Below, piece after piece: positions 33,432 through 41,806 of a stretch of 54,612 nucleotides of DNA (within the stretch, counting starts at the first letter, position 1; every line of letters begins with the position of its first letter). Under the pieces are notes generated by a model that searched no databases, was not told where the DNA came from, and worked only from the letters and a program-made list of their open reading frames with translations. The stretch is taken from positions 1 through 54,612 of IMG/VR virus record IMGVR_UViG_3300020474_000018; one strand, 5' to 3'. This DNA comes from a virus. Made by a program: the position numbers and the translations under genes.

Positions 33432-34204
33432 AGAATGTAGTTATCGGCTCTAGTGTAGAGTCTGCATTTTATGCCCTTTTAAATGAATGTTATTTTATAC
33501 CCACACTCAATCTACCGCCGATGTTTTATAATGTCTTGGATATTCCTATTCTTGGCTTAAAAACAGAATCTGAAGCCTGGCCAAAAATAAATTTAATTCT
33601 TGGCATACTTTCAAGAAGAATTGCTATTGATGGTCAAAATTCAATTAAAATAGTTGACAATCAAATAAAGATTACAAACGGAGTATCAAATTTTAAGTAT
33701 AGGTTTGAAAAATTATTTGTCTTTGACCCGTCTGGTGTTCAGTTGGAGAACAATATAAAAACTGCAAAACCAAAAACTTTTGTTGTTCTAGACGATTTTG
33801 AGCTTTCCATTTTGGGCGAAAAGAGATACAACTTAAAACCAATTATTCGAAAAGCCGGCTTCGCAAGTCGGTTACATTTCTATTCATCAGACAGGGTAGA
33901 TGGTTCAAATTTTATCACAGATTGTGTAGTACAATCACAATTAACCCAGGATCAGTTAAATTCATTTGACTATTCTGATACAATGGCAAGATTCGTAGTT
34001 GAGAGGCATTTGAACTCCATAGGCGTTTATGGACGAGCCATGACCAAGTACAAAAGTGGAAAAATTAAGTATCGAAAACCTAAGGTTTCACATATGAAGA
34101 GGTTAGTTCGCGAACAAGATAATAATGTATATGAGGAATCTGAAAGCGTGAAATTTCTAAACTTATCATTGGGGAAAATAATTGAAAAAAGCACCAAAGG
34201 GTAG
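33422..34204 (+). CDS. Conserved-looking phage protein, function unknown
   Basis: The 260-aa protein opens LLKNVVIGSSVESAFYALLNE and later has VFDPSGVQLEN, VVLDDFEL, HFYSSDRVDG, FDYSDTMARFVVERHL and a basic KIKYRKPKVSHMKRL stretch. I recognise the style of a conserved marine-phage protein but no function. The start resembles a nucleotide-binding beta-alpha unit, though no GxGxxG is present. It overlaps the lipoprotein gene before it and the nucleotidyltransferase-like gene after it, which suggests they are made together. Confidence 0.7.
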   Translation: MLLKNVVIGSSVESAFYALLNECYFIPTLNLPPMFYNVLDIPILGLKTESEAWPKINLILGILSRRIAIDGQNSIKIVDNQIKITNGVSNFKYRFEKLFVFDPSGVQLENNIKTAKPKTFVVLDDFELSILGEKRYNLKPIIRKAGFASRLHFYSSDRVDGSNFITDCVVQSQLTQDQLNSFDYSDTMARFVVERHLNSIGVYGRAMTKYKSGKIKYRKPKVSHMKRLVREQDNNVYEESESVKFLNLSLGKIIEKSTKG

Positions 34205-35042
34205 AAATGTAGCAGGGATTGTTCCTTTAGCGGGATGGAAAAATTCTTTTGATTTCCCCTGGCCAGATTACTTGCAACCTCTTCGGGAAGGTTTTCTAGC
34301 ACTAGAAAGATCGGTATACGAATGCGCCTACGCGGGATGTGACTCTATATGGGTCGTCTGTAATGATGACATTGCTCCTGTGGTAAGAACGAGGCTGGGC
34401 GACTATGTTATGTCACCTAAATATTTTGATGAGAAACAGTTTGTTAAAAATAAAGAGTATCATCAAAAGTGGATTCCAATCTTTTACACTCCTGTGAGCC
34501 AGAAGGACAGAGACCGAAGAGACAGCTTGGGGTGGTCAGCACTTCATGGGGCATTGATGGCATTTCAAATATCAGACAAAATGAGTCAATGGGTTCTTCC
34601 GACTAAATATTATGTATCTTTTCCGTATGGAATATACAATCCAGAGTTCTTAAAAAAACATAAGGATGCGATCAGAGGTCCCGACTCATTTTTTATATCA
34701 TACGAACAGAAGACGGTTAGAGACAACCTATACTTGGGGTTCACATTTAAGCCAGAGGATTGGCCCAAATTTAAGCACCACATAAAAGATCAGTGCACTG
34801 GAGGCAGCAGGGCTTTGCCGGCACATGAAAGATGGTCAAGTCGTCATTTTACTCTTGACAAAATATTCAATGTTGATGTAATATCAGTAGATAAGAAGGT
34901 CGAAGTACCTGAGTATTACAATATGGATACTTGGGACAGTCTACTGGAGTATTACAATTCAGAGATGAAAATACCTAGGCCAACCAAGCAATTTATGAAA
35001 CCATACTACCACAGGAGAATAATAGAAAATGAAGAATATTGA
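34182..35042 (+). CDS. Nucleotidyltransferase-like (GT-A fold) phage protein
   Basis: The 286-aa protein starts at TTG 34182 behind GGGGAAAAT. It begins GIVPLAGWKNSFDFPWPDYLQPL, then ALERSVYECAYAGCDSIWVVCNDDIAPV. This recalls sugar-nucleotide transferases, where an N-terminal G-x-G loop, a P-L-K/R region and a strand with DD follow in the same order. The true Gly-rich loop and metal Asp are not clear, so activity is unproven. It overlaps the previous gene by 23 bases. Confidence 0.55.
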   Translation: MKKAPKGRNVAGIVPLAGWKNSFDFPWPDYLQPLREGFLALERSVYECAYAGCDSIWVVCNDDIAPVVRTRLGDYVMSPKYFDEKQFVKNKEYHQKWIPIFYTPVSQKDRDRRDSLGWSALHGALMAFQISDKMSQWVLPTKYYVSFPYGIYNPEFLKKHKDAIRGPDSFFISYEQKTVRDNLYLGFTFKPEDWPKFKHHIKDQCTGGSRALPAHERWSSRHFTLDKIFNVDVISVDKKVEVPEYYNMDTWDSLLEYYNSEMKIPRPTKQFMKPYYHRRIIENEEY

Positions 35043-35226
35043 AGAAACTTATAACATGATGCCAACAATAATAAAGCAGCATGCAGGTATGCCAGACAAC
35101 TATATTAACTTGACAACAGACCAAAAAAGGTTTATAATAGAGATGTTCGATATTGATAGGGAAGCAGTGAGAGCATCCCTCAAGGAAACTCTAGAAGAAA
35201 TGAAAGGTTTAGTTAATGAACTCTAG
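35029..35226 (+). CDS. Small helical protein upstream of dnaE, function unknown
   Basis: The 65-aa protein overlaps the nucleotidyltransferase-like gene (14 bases) and dnaE (11 bases). Its second half is a charged helix (DREAVRASLKETLEEMKGL). Tight overlap with dnaE suggests it is translated with the polymerase. A role as a polymerase partner is only a guess. Confidence 0.65.
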   Translation: MKNIEETYNMMPTIIKQHAGMPDNYINLTTDQKRFIIEMFDIDREAVRASLKETLEEMKGLVNEL

Positions 35227-38200
35227 AACAGAAAGCTCTATCCCATTCGTCGGCCTGCATGCCCATTCAGTTGCCGGCTCACCATTTGATGCCCTCGGGT
35301 ATCCACCAGAACACATGGACTTTGCTTATGGCAATGGTATGGACGCATTAGCACTTACAGATCATGGCAACATGAACGGCCTCGCTTGGCAAGTTCTTCA
35401 CGCTAAAAAGATGAAGAAAGCCGGCAAAGAGTTCAAACCTATTTTTGGCTGTGAAGCTTACTTTATTCCGTCCGTTGCAAAGTGGAAGGAAGAATACGAA
35501 GAGATCAAGAACGCTGCAAAGAAGAAGTCTGACTACGAGGCAGATAATTCAGGTACTACTGTAGAAGACGAGGGTGCTTCCAAGAAGAAGATCAAGTCTG
35601 TCCTCAACCGCCGCCGTCACCTTATTTTGCTGGCTATGAACCAGACAGGCCTCCAGAATATCTTCAAGATGATTTCGCGCTCTTACAGCGGAGATAATTT
35701 TTATCGCTATCCTCGTGTTGACTATGCTCTCCTTAAGAAACACAACGAAGGCGTCATTGCTGCTTCGGCTTGTCTTGGTGGAGTTTATGCTGGTAACTAT
35801 TGGGAAAACCGCGACGTTGGCCCAGATGCTATTCTCGGAGCAATGCGCCAAACCACACAGAAGATGCAAGATATTTTTGGTGACAGATGGTATGGGGAAC
35901 TCCAGTGGAACAATGTTCCAGAGCAGCATGAACTCAACCGCTACATCATTCAAATGAACCAGGAGTTTGGTATCGATCTTATCTCAACTGCTGATTCACA
36001 CTATTATAACGCAGACGTTTGGAAGGATCGCGAACTTTATAAGCGACTAGGCTGGCTAGGTAAAGGTAGGCCGGACTATTTATCTGACGAGCTTCCTGTA
36101 TCTGTTGAAGAAGTCGGTTACGAGCTTTACCCTAAGAATGGTGACCAGATGTTTGAATCGTACAAGAAGTACTCGAAAGAATGCGGAGCAGAATACGATG
36201 ACAAGCTGGTACTCGATTCGATCAAGAGGACACACCAAATTGCGCATGAGAGGATTGAAACATTCCTTCCAGACAACACAGTTCGCTTGCCCGACTTTGT
36301 GGTCCCGGAGGGGTCAACCGCGGGCCAGACCTTGGCTGCCCTTTGTGTGGAGGGCCTCCGGTCTCTCGGTCTTGCTAATGAGCAGAAGTACGTTGATCGC
36401 CTTAAGCACGAGGTCAATGTTATCGAAGATCGAGGGTTCTCGAAGTATTTTCTAACAATGAAAGCGATTGCCGATGTTGCAGTTACTAGACAACTTGTTG
36501 GCGCTGGCCGCGGCTCTGCTGCTGGTTCACTTGTTGCGTATGTTCTAAATATTACTCAAGTCGATCCTATTAAATATGGACTTCAGTTTGAGAGATTCTT
36601 AACCAAGGGCGGCTCAGGTTACCCAGATATTGACTATGATGTATCTGATCCTATGACTCTCAAAGAAGAACTGATTGACGAGTGGGGTGATGACTCAGTT
36701 GTGCCGATCACAAACTGGAACACGCTGCAACTTCGATCTCTGATCAAGGATATTTCAAAGTTCTACGGTATAGAGTTTACTGAGGTTAACAACGTAACAA
36801 GCAAGATGGTCTATGAAGCCACACCTCTTGCGAAGAAGAAGCATGGAATTACAGCAGGTGTGTATGTCCCAACGTTTGAAGAGTTAATGGAGTTTTCAGA
36901 ATCACTGCAGAAATTTTTGCAAAAGTACCCACATATTAAGACACACATTGAAAAGCTGTATGGCCAGACACGTTCTGCTTCTCGACATGCGGGTGGTGTT
37001 GTTGTGGGTGAAAACCTGGATAAGTGGATGCCTCTAATCAACTCAGGAGGAGTTAGGCAGACACCATGGTCTGAGGGTCAGAACGTGCGTCATCTTGAGC
37101 CCATGGGTTTTATCAAGTTTGACATCTTGGGCCTTGCTTCACTACGAATGTTGGAGGGAGCCATCGAGCGCATACTTCGCAGACACCACGGAATGAGTGA
37201 CCCAACATTCGCAGACATCAAAGACTACTATGACAAGAACCTGCACCCAGAGGTCATTGATCTAGAAGACAAGGATGTCTGGCAAAACATTTTCCACAAA
37301 GGCAAGTGGGCCGGCATCTTCCAGTTTACAGAAACTGGGGCACAGTCATTTTGTAAGAACGCAAGGCCTGACAATATCATTGACTTGGCTGCTATCACTT
37401 CTATTTATCGTCCTGGTCCGCTAGGTGCAGGAGTAGACAGAAAATATATCGGAGCAAAGTCTGAACCAGAGGAAGTAGAATATGTCAACAAGCACGTCAG
37501 AGAAGTAACAGAGGAAACATATGGTTTCCTTATTTTTCAGGAGCAGATTGCTATGCTGGCCCACAAGCTTGGCAAGGGCCTGTCTCTTGATGAGGGTAAT
37601 AAACTTAGAAAACTACTTACTAAGAAAGGTACAGGCGCAGTACAAGCAGAGAAAGACAAAATTTTTGATAAGTTCAAGCGCGGTTGTATCGAGAAAGGAA
37701 TGAAAGACTATGAGGCAAGAGAACTATGGGAAACTTTTGAGTACTTTTCAGGATATGGTTTTAACAAGTCACACGCTGTATCCTACTGTGTACTATCCTA
37801 TCAGTGTGCTTATCTACTTAACTACTATCCAGCCGAATGGTTAGCAGCCTTCTTGGATAAGGAGCCAGAAACAAGAAAGGAAAGGGCGATCGCCACAGCA
37901 AAATCACTCGGCTACAACGTTGAGCCCTTAAATGTAAACACATCTGGAGTAAACTGGGAAATCAGCAAAGATGGAAAAACTTTGATCCAACCACTGTCTT
38001 CCATTAAAGGCTTGGGTATTAAGGCCATCGAGCAGATTATACAACACAGACCGTTTAAGACAATAGAGGAATTTTTATTCCATCCAGAAATAACTTATTC
38101 GAAATTGAATAAAAAATCCATACAGGCCCTGACCTTATCTCAGGCAATGAATAGTCTAATAGACGACCGCTTCACTGGGTTGAAACATTTTTGGAACGCA

Positions 38201-38650
38201 GTGGCGGAAGATAGACCAAGAAAAGAAAAGAATCTATTAGAGAATATTGAAGCATACGCTCCAACTGGAGATTTCTCAGAGGAAGAAAAGTTAGAATATC
38301 TAGTTAATTTAACGGGAGTGTTTCCAATAAATGCGGTGGTTACACCGAGAGTTAGGAACAAGTTAGAGGAACTTTATATTCCTCCAATTTCTGAATTTGA
38401 TCCTGAGCTTGGGGTAACATGGTTTATCCCCAGAGAATGTAAGCTGAAAAAGTCAAAGAACGGAAAGAACTTTTATGTTGTCAAAGTTATCGACGACAAC
38501 AATGAAACGACAGTAATTAGGTGTTGGGGTGTAGACCCCGATAAAGATATTGTACAAATCAACAGGCCTTATATGGCCAGATTGAATTACAATCAACAGT
38601 GGGGTTTTTCCACTTTTAGTATGAGAAAGATGTTTAAGCTATTAGCATAA
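35216..38650 (+). CDS. dnaE: DNA polymerase III alpha subunit (DnaE type)
   Basis: The 1144-aa protein is close to bacterial DnaE in length (E. coli 1160). The N-terminal PHP domain has HAHSVAGSPFDAL (from residue 15) and DHGNMNGL. The palm has the catalytic Asp residues D471 and D473 (PDIDYD) and D636 (KFDILGL). The fingers have GFNKSHAVSY, and an HhH-like IKGLGIKAIEQI segment follows near 935. The C-terminal part is OB-like. No separate proofreading subunit or clamp is seen here. Most T4-like phages use a family B polymerase (gp43), so this is an unusual replacement. The last 600 bases are more A/T-rich than the rest. Confidence 0.93.
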   Translation: MNSRTESSIPFVGLHAHSVAGSPFDALGYPPEHMDFAYGNGMDALALTDHGNMNGLAWQVLHAKKMKKAGKEFKPIFGCEAYFIPSVAKWKEEYEEIKNAAKKKSDYEADNSGTTVEDEGASKKKIKSVLNRRRHLILLAMNQTGLQNIFKMISRSYSGDNFYRYPRVDYALLKKHNEGVIAASACLGGVYAGNYWENRDVGPDAILGAMRQTTQKMQDIFGDRWYGELQWNNVPEQHELNRYIIQMNQEFGIDLISTADSHYYNADVWKDRELYKRLGWLGKGRPDYLSDELPVSVEEVGYELYPKNGDQMFESYKKYSKECGAEYDDKLVLDSIKRTHQIAHERIETFLPDNTVRLPDFVVPEGSTAGQTLAALCVEGLRSLGLANEQKYVDRLKHEVNVIEDRGFSKYFLTMKAIADVAVTRQLVGAGRGSAAGSLVAYVLNITQVDPIKYGLQFERFLTKGGSGYPDIDYDVSDPMTLKEELIDEWGDDSVVPITNWNTLQLRSLIKDISKFYGIEFTEVNNVTSKMVYEATPLAKKKHGITAGVYVPTFEELMEFSESLQKFLQKYPHIKTHIEKLYGQTRSASRHAGGVVVGENLDKWMPLINSGGVRQTPWSEGQNVRHLEPMGFIKFDILGLASLRMLEGAIERILRRHHGMSDPTFADIKDYYDKNLHPEVIDLEDKDVWQNIFHKGKWAGIFQFTETGAQSFCKNARPDNIIDLAAITSIYRPGPLGAGVDRKYIGAKSEPEEVEYVNKHVREVTEETYGFLIFQEQIAMLAHKLGKGLSLDEGNKLRKLLTKKGTGAVQAEKDKIFDKFKRGCIEKGMKDYEARELWETFEYFSGYGFNKSHAVSYCVLSYQCAYLLNYYPAEWLAAFLDKEPETRKERAIATAKSLGYNVEPLNVNTSGVNWEISKDGKTLIQPLSSIKGLGIKAIEQIIQHRPFKTIEEFLFHPEITYSKLNKKSIQALTLSQAMNSLIDDRFTGLKHFWNAVAEDRPRKEKNLLENIEAYAPTGDFSEEEKLEYLVNLTGVFPINAVVTPRVRNKLEELYIPPISEFDPELGVTWFIPRECKLKKSKNGKNFYVVKVIDDNNETTVIRCWGVDPDKDIVQINRPYMARLNYNQQWGFSTFSMRKMFKLLA

Positions 38651-38662
38651 AGGAGAAATAAT

Positions 38663-39295
38663 ATGGCTAAATTAACAGGACTGGCTGCAAAAGTTGTAGC
38701 AGATCAGTATAAAAAAACACTAGAAAAGAAAGGGTTTGCATTTTTTGAAAATGGAGACTACAACTTAAACATCGTTGGAGTAAGAAATAACTCTGGCGAT
38801 GCTTCCAAATTTGATGACTTCATCAATGTTATCTATAAGGTAAGCGGAGAGTGGGTATGTGATACTTACCCAGTGACTACCGAGCCAGGCCCTTCAATCT
38901 TGCGAAGACCGCTAAAAGAAGTTGCCCACAAGGGAACCGCGATCTTGGTTCCGGGCCAATACAGAAGCACTTATAAGATCGACTGGCACGGAAACAGAGA
39001 TAGGGGCCATATGGCGCTGTGCCAGAGAGGTGGCCAAGTTAGTGTATGGAGAGACAACAATAGAGATACAACTCCTGACTACCACGGCCCTGAAGATGTA
39101 GGGTGGTACGGTATCAACATCCACAAACACCGCGGCTCAGATGCACGAATAAATACGGGAGGCGCCTCCGCCGGCTGCCAAGTTTTTCAAAGTAGTGTAG
39201 ACTTTGCAGAGTTTATGGAAATCTGCTCAGACGCTAGAGATCAATGGGGCAACAGTTTTACGTATACACTATTGGAGGAAAAATGTCTTTGTTAG
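38663..39295 (+). CDS. L,D-transpeptidase-like cell-wall enzyme, lysin candidate
   Basis: The 210-aa protein has a C-terminal segment with H154 (GINIHKH) and then S169-A-G-C172 (GASAGCQVF), the spacing of the YkuD-type His...SxGC active site. An upstream KVSGEWVCDTYPVTTEPGP resembles the front of the same fold. Such folds act on peptidoglycan peptides. There is no signal peptide. It could be a lysin or a wall-modifying enzyme carried late in infection. A strict YkuD match is not proven. It overlaps the dUTPase gene. Confidence 0.55.
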   Translation: MAKLTGLAAKVVADQYKKTLEKKGFAFFENGDYNLNIVGVRNNSGDASKFDDFINVIYKVSGEWVCDTYPVTTEPGPSILRRPLKEVAHKGTAILVPGQYRSTYKIDWHGNRDRGHMALCQRGGQVSVWRDNNRDTTPDYHGPEDVGWYGINIHKHRGSDARINTGGASAGCQVFQSSVDFAEFMEICSDARDQWGNSFTYTLLEEKCLC

Positions 39296-39753
39296 AAGAA
39301 AATTTTGTTAGAGTATTTCACACGCATGAAAATGTTAAAACACCCATCAGAGCACATCCAACTGATGCAGGAATGGATTTCTTTTTTTGTCCTAAGGATA
39401 AGACAATCCAAAGAAGAATTGATCCAGGACAAAGTGTTCTACTTGAGACTGGAATCAAGATGGAGGTTCCTCAAGATTGTATGTTGCAGATCATGAACAA
39501 GTCGGGCATCGCAAGCAAGAAGCACTTAATTGCAGGCGCCTGCGTCGTTGATGAGGGATACAGTGGAGAGATTTTTGTAAACCTTCATAACATTGGAAAA
39601 ACAGCACAATTTATCGAGCCTGGCCAAAAAATTGCCCAAGGCGTTTTTGTGAGAATTGAAAAACCTAATATTAAGATTCTTGAAATGGATAATATCTACG
39701 GCGGAGAAACAGCAAGAGGCAAAGGCGCTCTTGGCTCAACGGGAGATATCTAA
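39283..39753 (+). CDS. dut: dUTP pyrophosphatase (dUTPase)
   Basis: The start is ATG 39283 behind GGAGGA (39274-39279), not the in-frame upstream ATG at 39244. The 156-aa trimeric-type enzyme shows the family motifs: DAGMDFF (28-34), MNKSGIA (71-77), VVDEGYSGEI (88-97) and the C-terminal RGKGALGSTG (145-154). It turns dUTP into dUMP, keeping uracil out of DNA and feeding ThyX. It overlaps the genes on both sides. Confidence 0.95.
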   Translation: MSLLEENFVRVFHTHENVKTPIRAHPTDAGMDFFFCPKDKTIQRRIDPGQSVLLETGIKMEVPQDCMLQIMNKSGIASKKHLIAGACVVDEGYSGEIFVNLHNIGKTAQFIEPGQKIAQGVFVRIEKPNIKILEMDNIYGGETARGKGALGSTGDI

Positions 39754-40010
39754 TGGCTAGCTTTGCAAGAAAGTTAAAAAGAAAGCAACTTGTCGTGGCT
39801 AGGAAAAAGTTTATGAAAGACTTTAAAAGGTCTATGTCAAAGTTTAAGAAGCAAGTCATGTGCTCTAAATGTGGTAGGCAACCATATCCCGGAGAGAAGA
39901 TAGACAACTGGCATATTGATAAATATTCAGAAAAGATTGACTTAATCTGTACAGATTGCTATACTGGAGAAGAAAGTGAGGAAACAAATGAAAACAGCAC
40001 TGAGCTTTGA
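39753..40010 (+). CDS. Small basic zinc-ribbon-like protein, function unknown
   Basis: The 85-aa protein has a strongly basic N-terminal half (KRKQLVVARKKFMKDFKR) and two CxxC pairs (C37/C40 and C66/C69) with WHIDKYS between them, suited to binding one zinc. A nucleic-acid role is plausible but unproven. It shares one base with the dUTPase stop and overlaps the IMPDH-like gene. Confidence 0.7.
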   Translation: MASFARKLKRKQLVVARKKFMKDFKRSMSKFKKQVMCSKCGRQPYPGEKIDNWHIDKYSEKIDLICTDCYTGEESEETNENSTEL

Positions 40011-41196
40011 TGATGTTCTTTTGGTCCCGAGAATGTCAGAGATAGAATCTAGAAAAGATGTGGACCTCTCATCCGTATTAAAATACACAGACTATGATGA
40101 AAGTCTTGATCTATTAACTGGTTATGAGTTTTCACTTCCTATCATCTCTTCTCCAATGGATACTGTTACTGGAAGAGATATGATGAGAGCGATGCACCAT
40201 GCAGGAGGCCTTGGTATCGGCCATAGGTATTGCTCTATAGAAGAACAGGTAGAAATGGTACGACCAACTATCAGTCACCCTTACAAGAAAAAAGAAGAGA
40301 AACTGGATTGGGACAAGGTCAAAAGTACCTCCTCCTTACACCCGTTTATGAAAGAGGTTTACGTAGACCCTTACCATTCGCCAAAGGCAAAGGCCTTGAA
40401 TACTGGAGTTGATGACTATCTGCAAGATGTTAAGAGTTTTAGTCACACAGCTGCAGCTGCTATTGGTGTAACAGGAGACTTCCTTGAACGTGCCCAGGAA
40501 CTTGTAAAAGCAGAGTGTAAGATTCTTTGCATTGATGTAGCTCATGGCCATCACATCTCCGTGAAAAAAGCTCTTAAGAAACTTAAGAAGCAGTTTGGTG
40601 ATGATGTTGTACTCATTGCAGGTAATGTAGCTACTGCAAGAGCCTTCGAGCACTTGTCTGATTGGGGAGCAGATGCAATAAGGGTAGGTATCGGCGGAGG
40701 CTCTATTTGCTCTACAAGAATCCAGACTGGTCATGGTGTACCAACACTGCAATCAATTATAGACTGTGCAGAATCAGAGGGTGATGCAAAGATCATAGCT
40801 GATGGTGGAATTAGAAATGCCGGAGATATTGTTAAATGTCTCGCTGCAGGTGCAGACTTTGTAATGCTGGGTTCGCTACTGGCCGGAACTGATCAAACCC
40901 CTGGTCAAGTGTTTACTTCAGCAGAGGGTAACAAATATAAGGTCTACAGAGGTATGGCTTCTGCAGAGGCCCAGATTGACTGGAGAGGCAAGGCAAAGTC
41001 TCTTGAGGGTGTGTCTACTACTATTCCATGGAAGGGTTCGGTGAAAAAAATCTTAAAAGATTTAGAACAAAACATTCGCTCTGGACTTTCCTACAGTGGT
41101 GCGACTAGTATAGAGGACTTGTATAGCAGTGCAAAGTTTATCAAACAAACTCAAGCAGGCATGCGGGAAAGTTTTACACATATTTTAAACAGATGA
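39988..41196 (+). CDS. IMP dehydrogenase / GMP reductase family enzyme without CBS domains
   Basis: The start is ATG 39988 behind TGAGGA. The 402-aa TIM-barrel protein begins LSFDDVLLVPRMSE and has the catalytic loop GIGGGSICSTR with C241, IADGGIRNAG (phosphate-binding), GSLLAGTDQTPG and YRGMAS. The regulatory CBS pair found in most bacterial IMPDH is absent. IMPDH makes XMP from IMP on the way to GTP, and GMP reductase runs GMP back to IMP. The DDVLLVP start favours IMPDH, but the two cannot be separated firmly here. It would adjust purine pools for DNA synthesis. Confidence 0.85.
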   Translation: MKTALSFDDVLLVPRMSEIESRKDVDLSSVLKYTDYDESLDLLTGYEFSLPIISSPMDTVTGRDMMRAMHHAGGLGIGHRYCSIEEQVEMVRPTISHPYKKKEEKLDWDKVKSTSSLHPFMKEVYVDPYHSPKAKALNTGVDDYLQDVKSFSHTAAAAIGVTGDFLERAQELVKAECKILCIDVAHGHHISVKKALKKLKKQFGDDVVLIAGNVATARAFEHLSDWGADAIRVGIGGGSICSTRIQTGHGVPTLQSIIDCAESEGDAKIIADGGIRNAGDIVKCLAAGADFVMLGSLLAGTDQTPGQVFTSAEGNKYKVYRGMASAEAQIDWRGKAKSLEGVSTTIPWKGSVKKILKDLEQNIRSGLSYSGATSIEDLYSSAKFIKQTQAGMRESFTHILNR

Positions 41197-41528
41197 AAGA
41201 ACACCACCCAGATAAAGTTGTCAAATTTGTTTTTAGCGTGTACGAAAAACTTTCAGCAGATCTAAAGATAAGATTAAGATACGACAACTTAAGCCAGACT
41301 AAATTTTTTGCTGGAATAGTCAAGCTTTATTTAGAAAATGATGAGAATATGATGAAGGTTATGTACAAAGTTAAACAAAATGCCGCGTCTATGGGTAAGA
41401 GCAAATTGAACAGAACAATAAAAGATATAAACAGAGGAGAAAATATTATGGAACAATTAGGAATCACAGATTCTGACAAACAAAGTATATTTGATTTGAT
41501 TGAGATGGATTCACAAGAATATGAATAA
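41193..41528 (+). CDS. Small phage protein, function unknown
   Basis: The 111-aa protein overlaps the IMPDH-like gene (ATGA). The first 70 residues are basic and helical (FVFSVYEKLSADLKIRLRYDN), and the end is acidic. An internal ATG at 41448 lies 8 bases after AGAGGAG (41433-41439), in frame, and could give a 26-aa C-terminal form. No family is recognised. It overlaps the sigma-R4-like gene by 8 bases. Confidence 0.65.
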   Translation: MKEHHPDKVVKFVFSVYEKLSADLKIRLRYDNLSQTKFFAGIVKLYLENDENMMKVMYKVKQNAASMGKSKLNRTIKDINRGENIMEQLGITDSDKQSIFDLIEMDSQEYE

Positions 41529-41733
41529 AGAGACTTGTAAATGTTGCGGAAGAGAAAAAGAAAAATGTTGGATAGATTACCCAGAAGATGACAACTGTAT
41601 ATATGAGACCATCAGAAAACATGGTCCTATAACACTAGATGAGGTCTCAAAGAGACTGGGTATATCTCTGGTAAGAGTGGCTCAGATTGAAAAACAAGCA
41701 TTAAAGAAACTTTCTAAGAGAATAAAAATATGA
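41521..41733 (+). CDS. Sigma-70 region-4-like protein with zinc-like cysteines
   Basis: The 70-aa protein has four cysteines near its start (C6, C9, C16, C26) and then a helix-turn-helix with ITLDEVSKRLGISLVRVAQIEKQALKKL (37-64). This is a close match in pattern to sigma-70 region 4.2 (LTLEEVG..LGVS.ERVRQIE..AL.KL). It has no region 2, so it could not act as a full sigma factor. It may bind RNA polymerase or DNA and redirect transcription. I chose ATG 41521, which overlaps the previous stop. Confidence 0.8.
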   Translation: MNKETCKCCGREKEKCWIDYPEDDNCIYETIRKHGPITLDEVSKRLGISLVRVAQIEKQALKKLSKRIKI

Positions 41734-41806
41734 CTTTTATCCAAAAAACTTACTATTTATAGTTGTACAAATACACTATTCACTAATTTGAAAAGGAGAA
41801 TATAAA

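Noticed and set aside
35549-35953. Minus-strand 134-aa frame within dnaE
   Set aside because: No ribosome site or recognisable protein, and it lies opposite a strongly coding gene.
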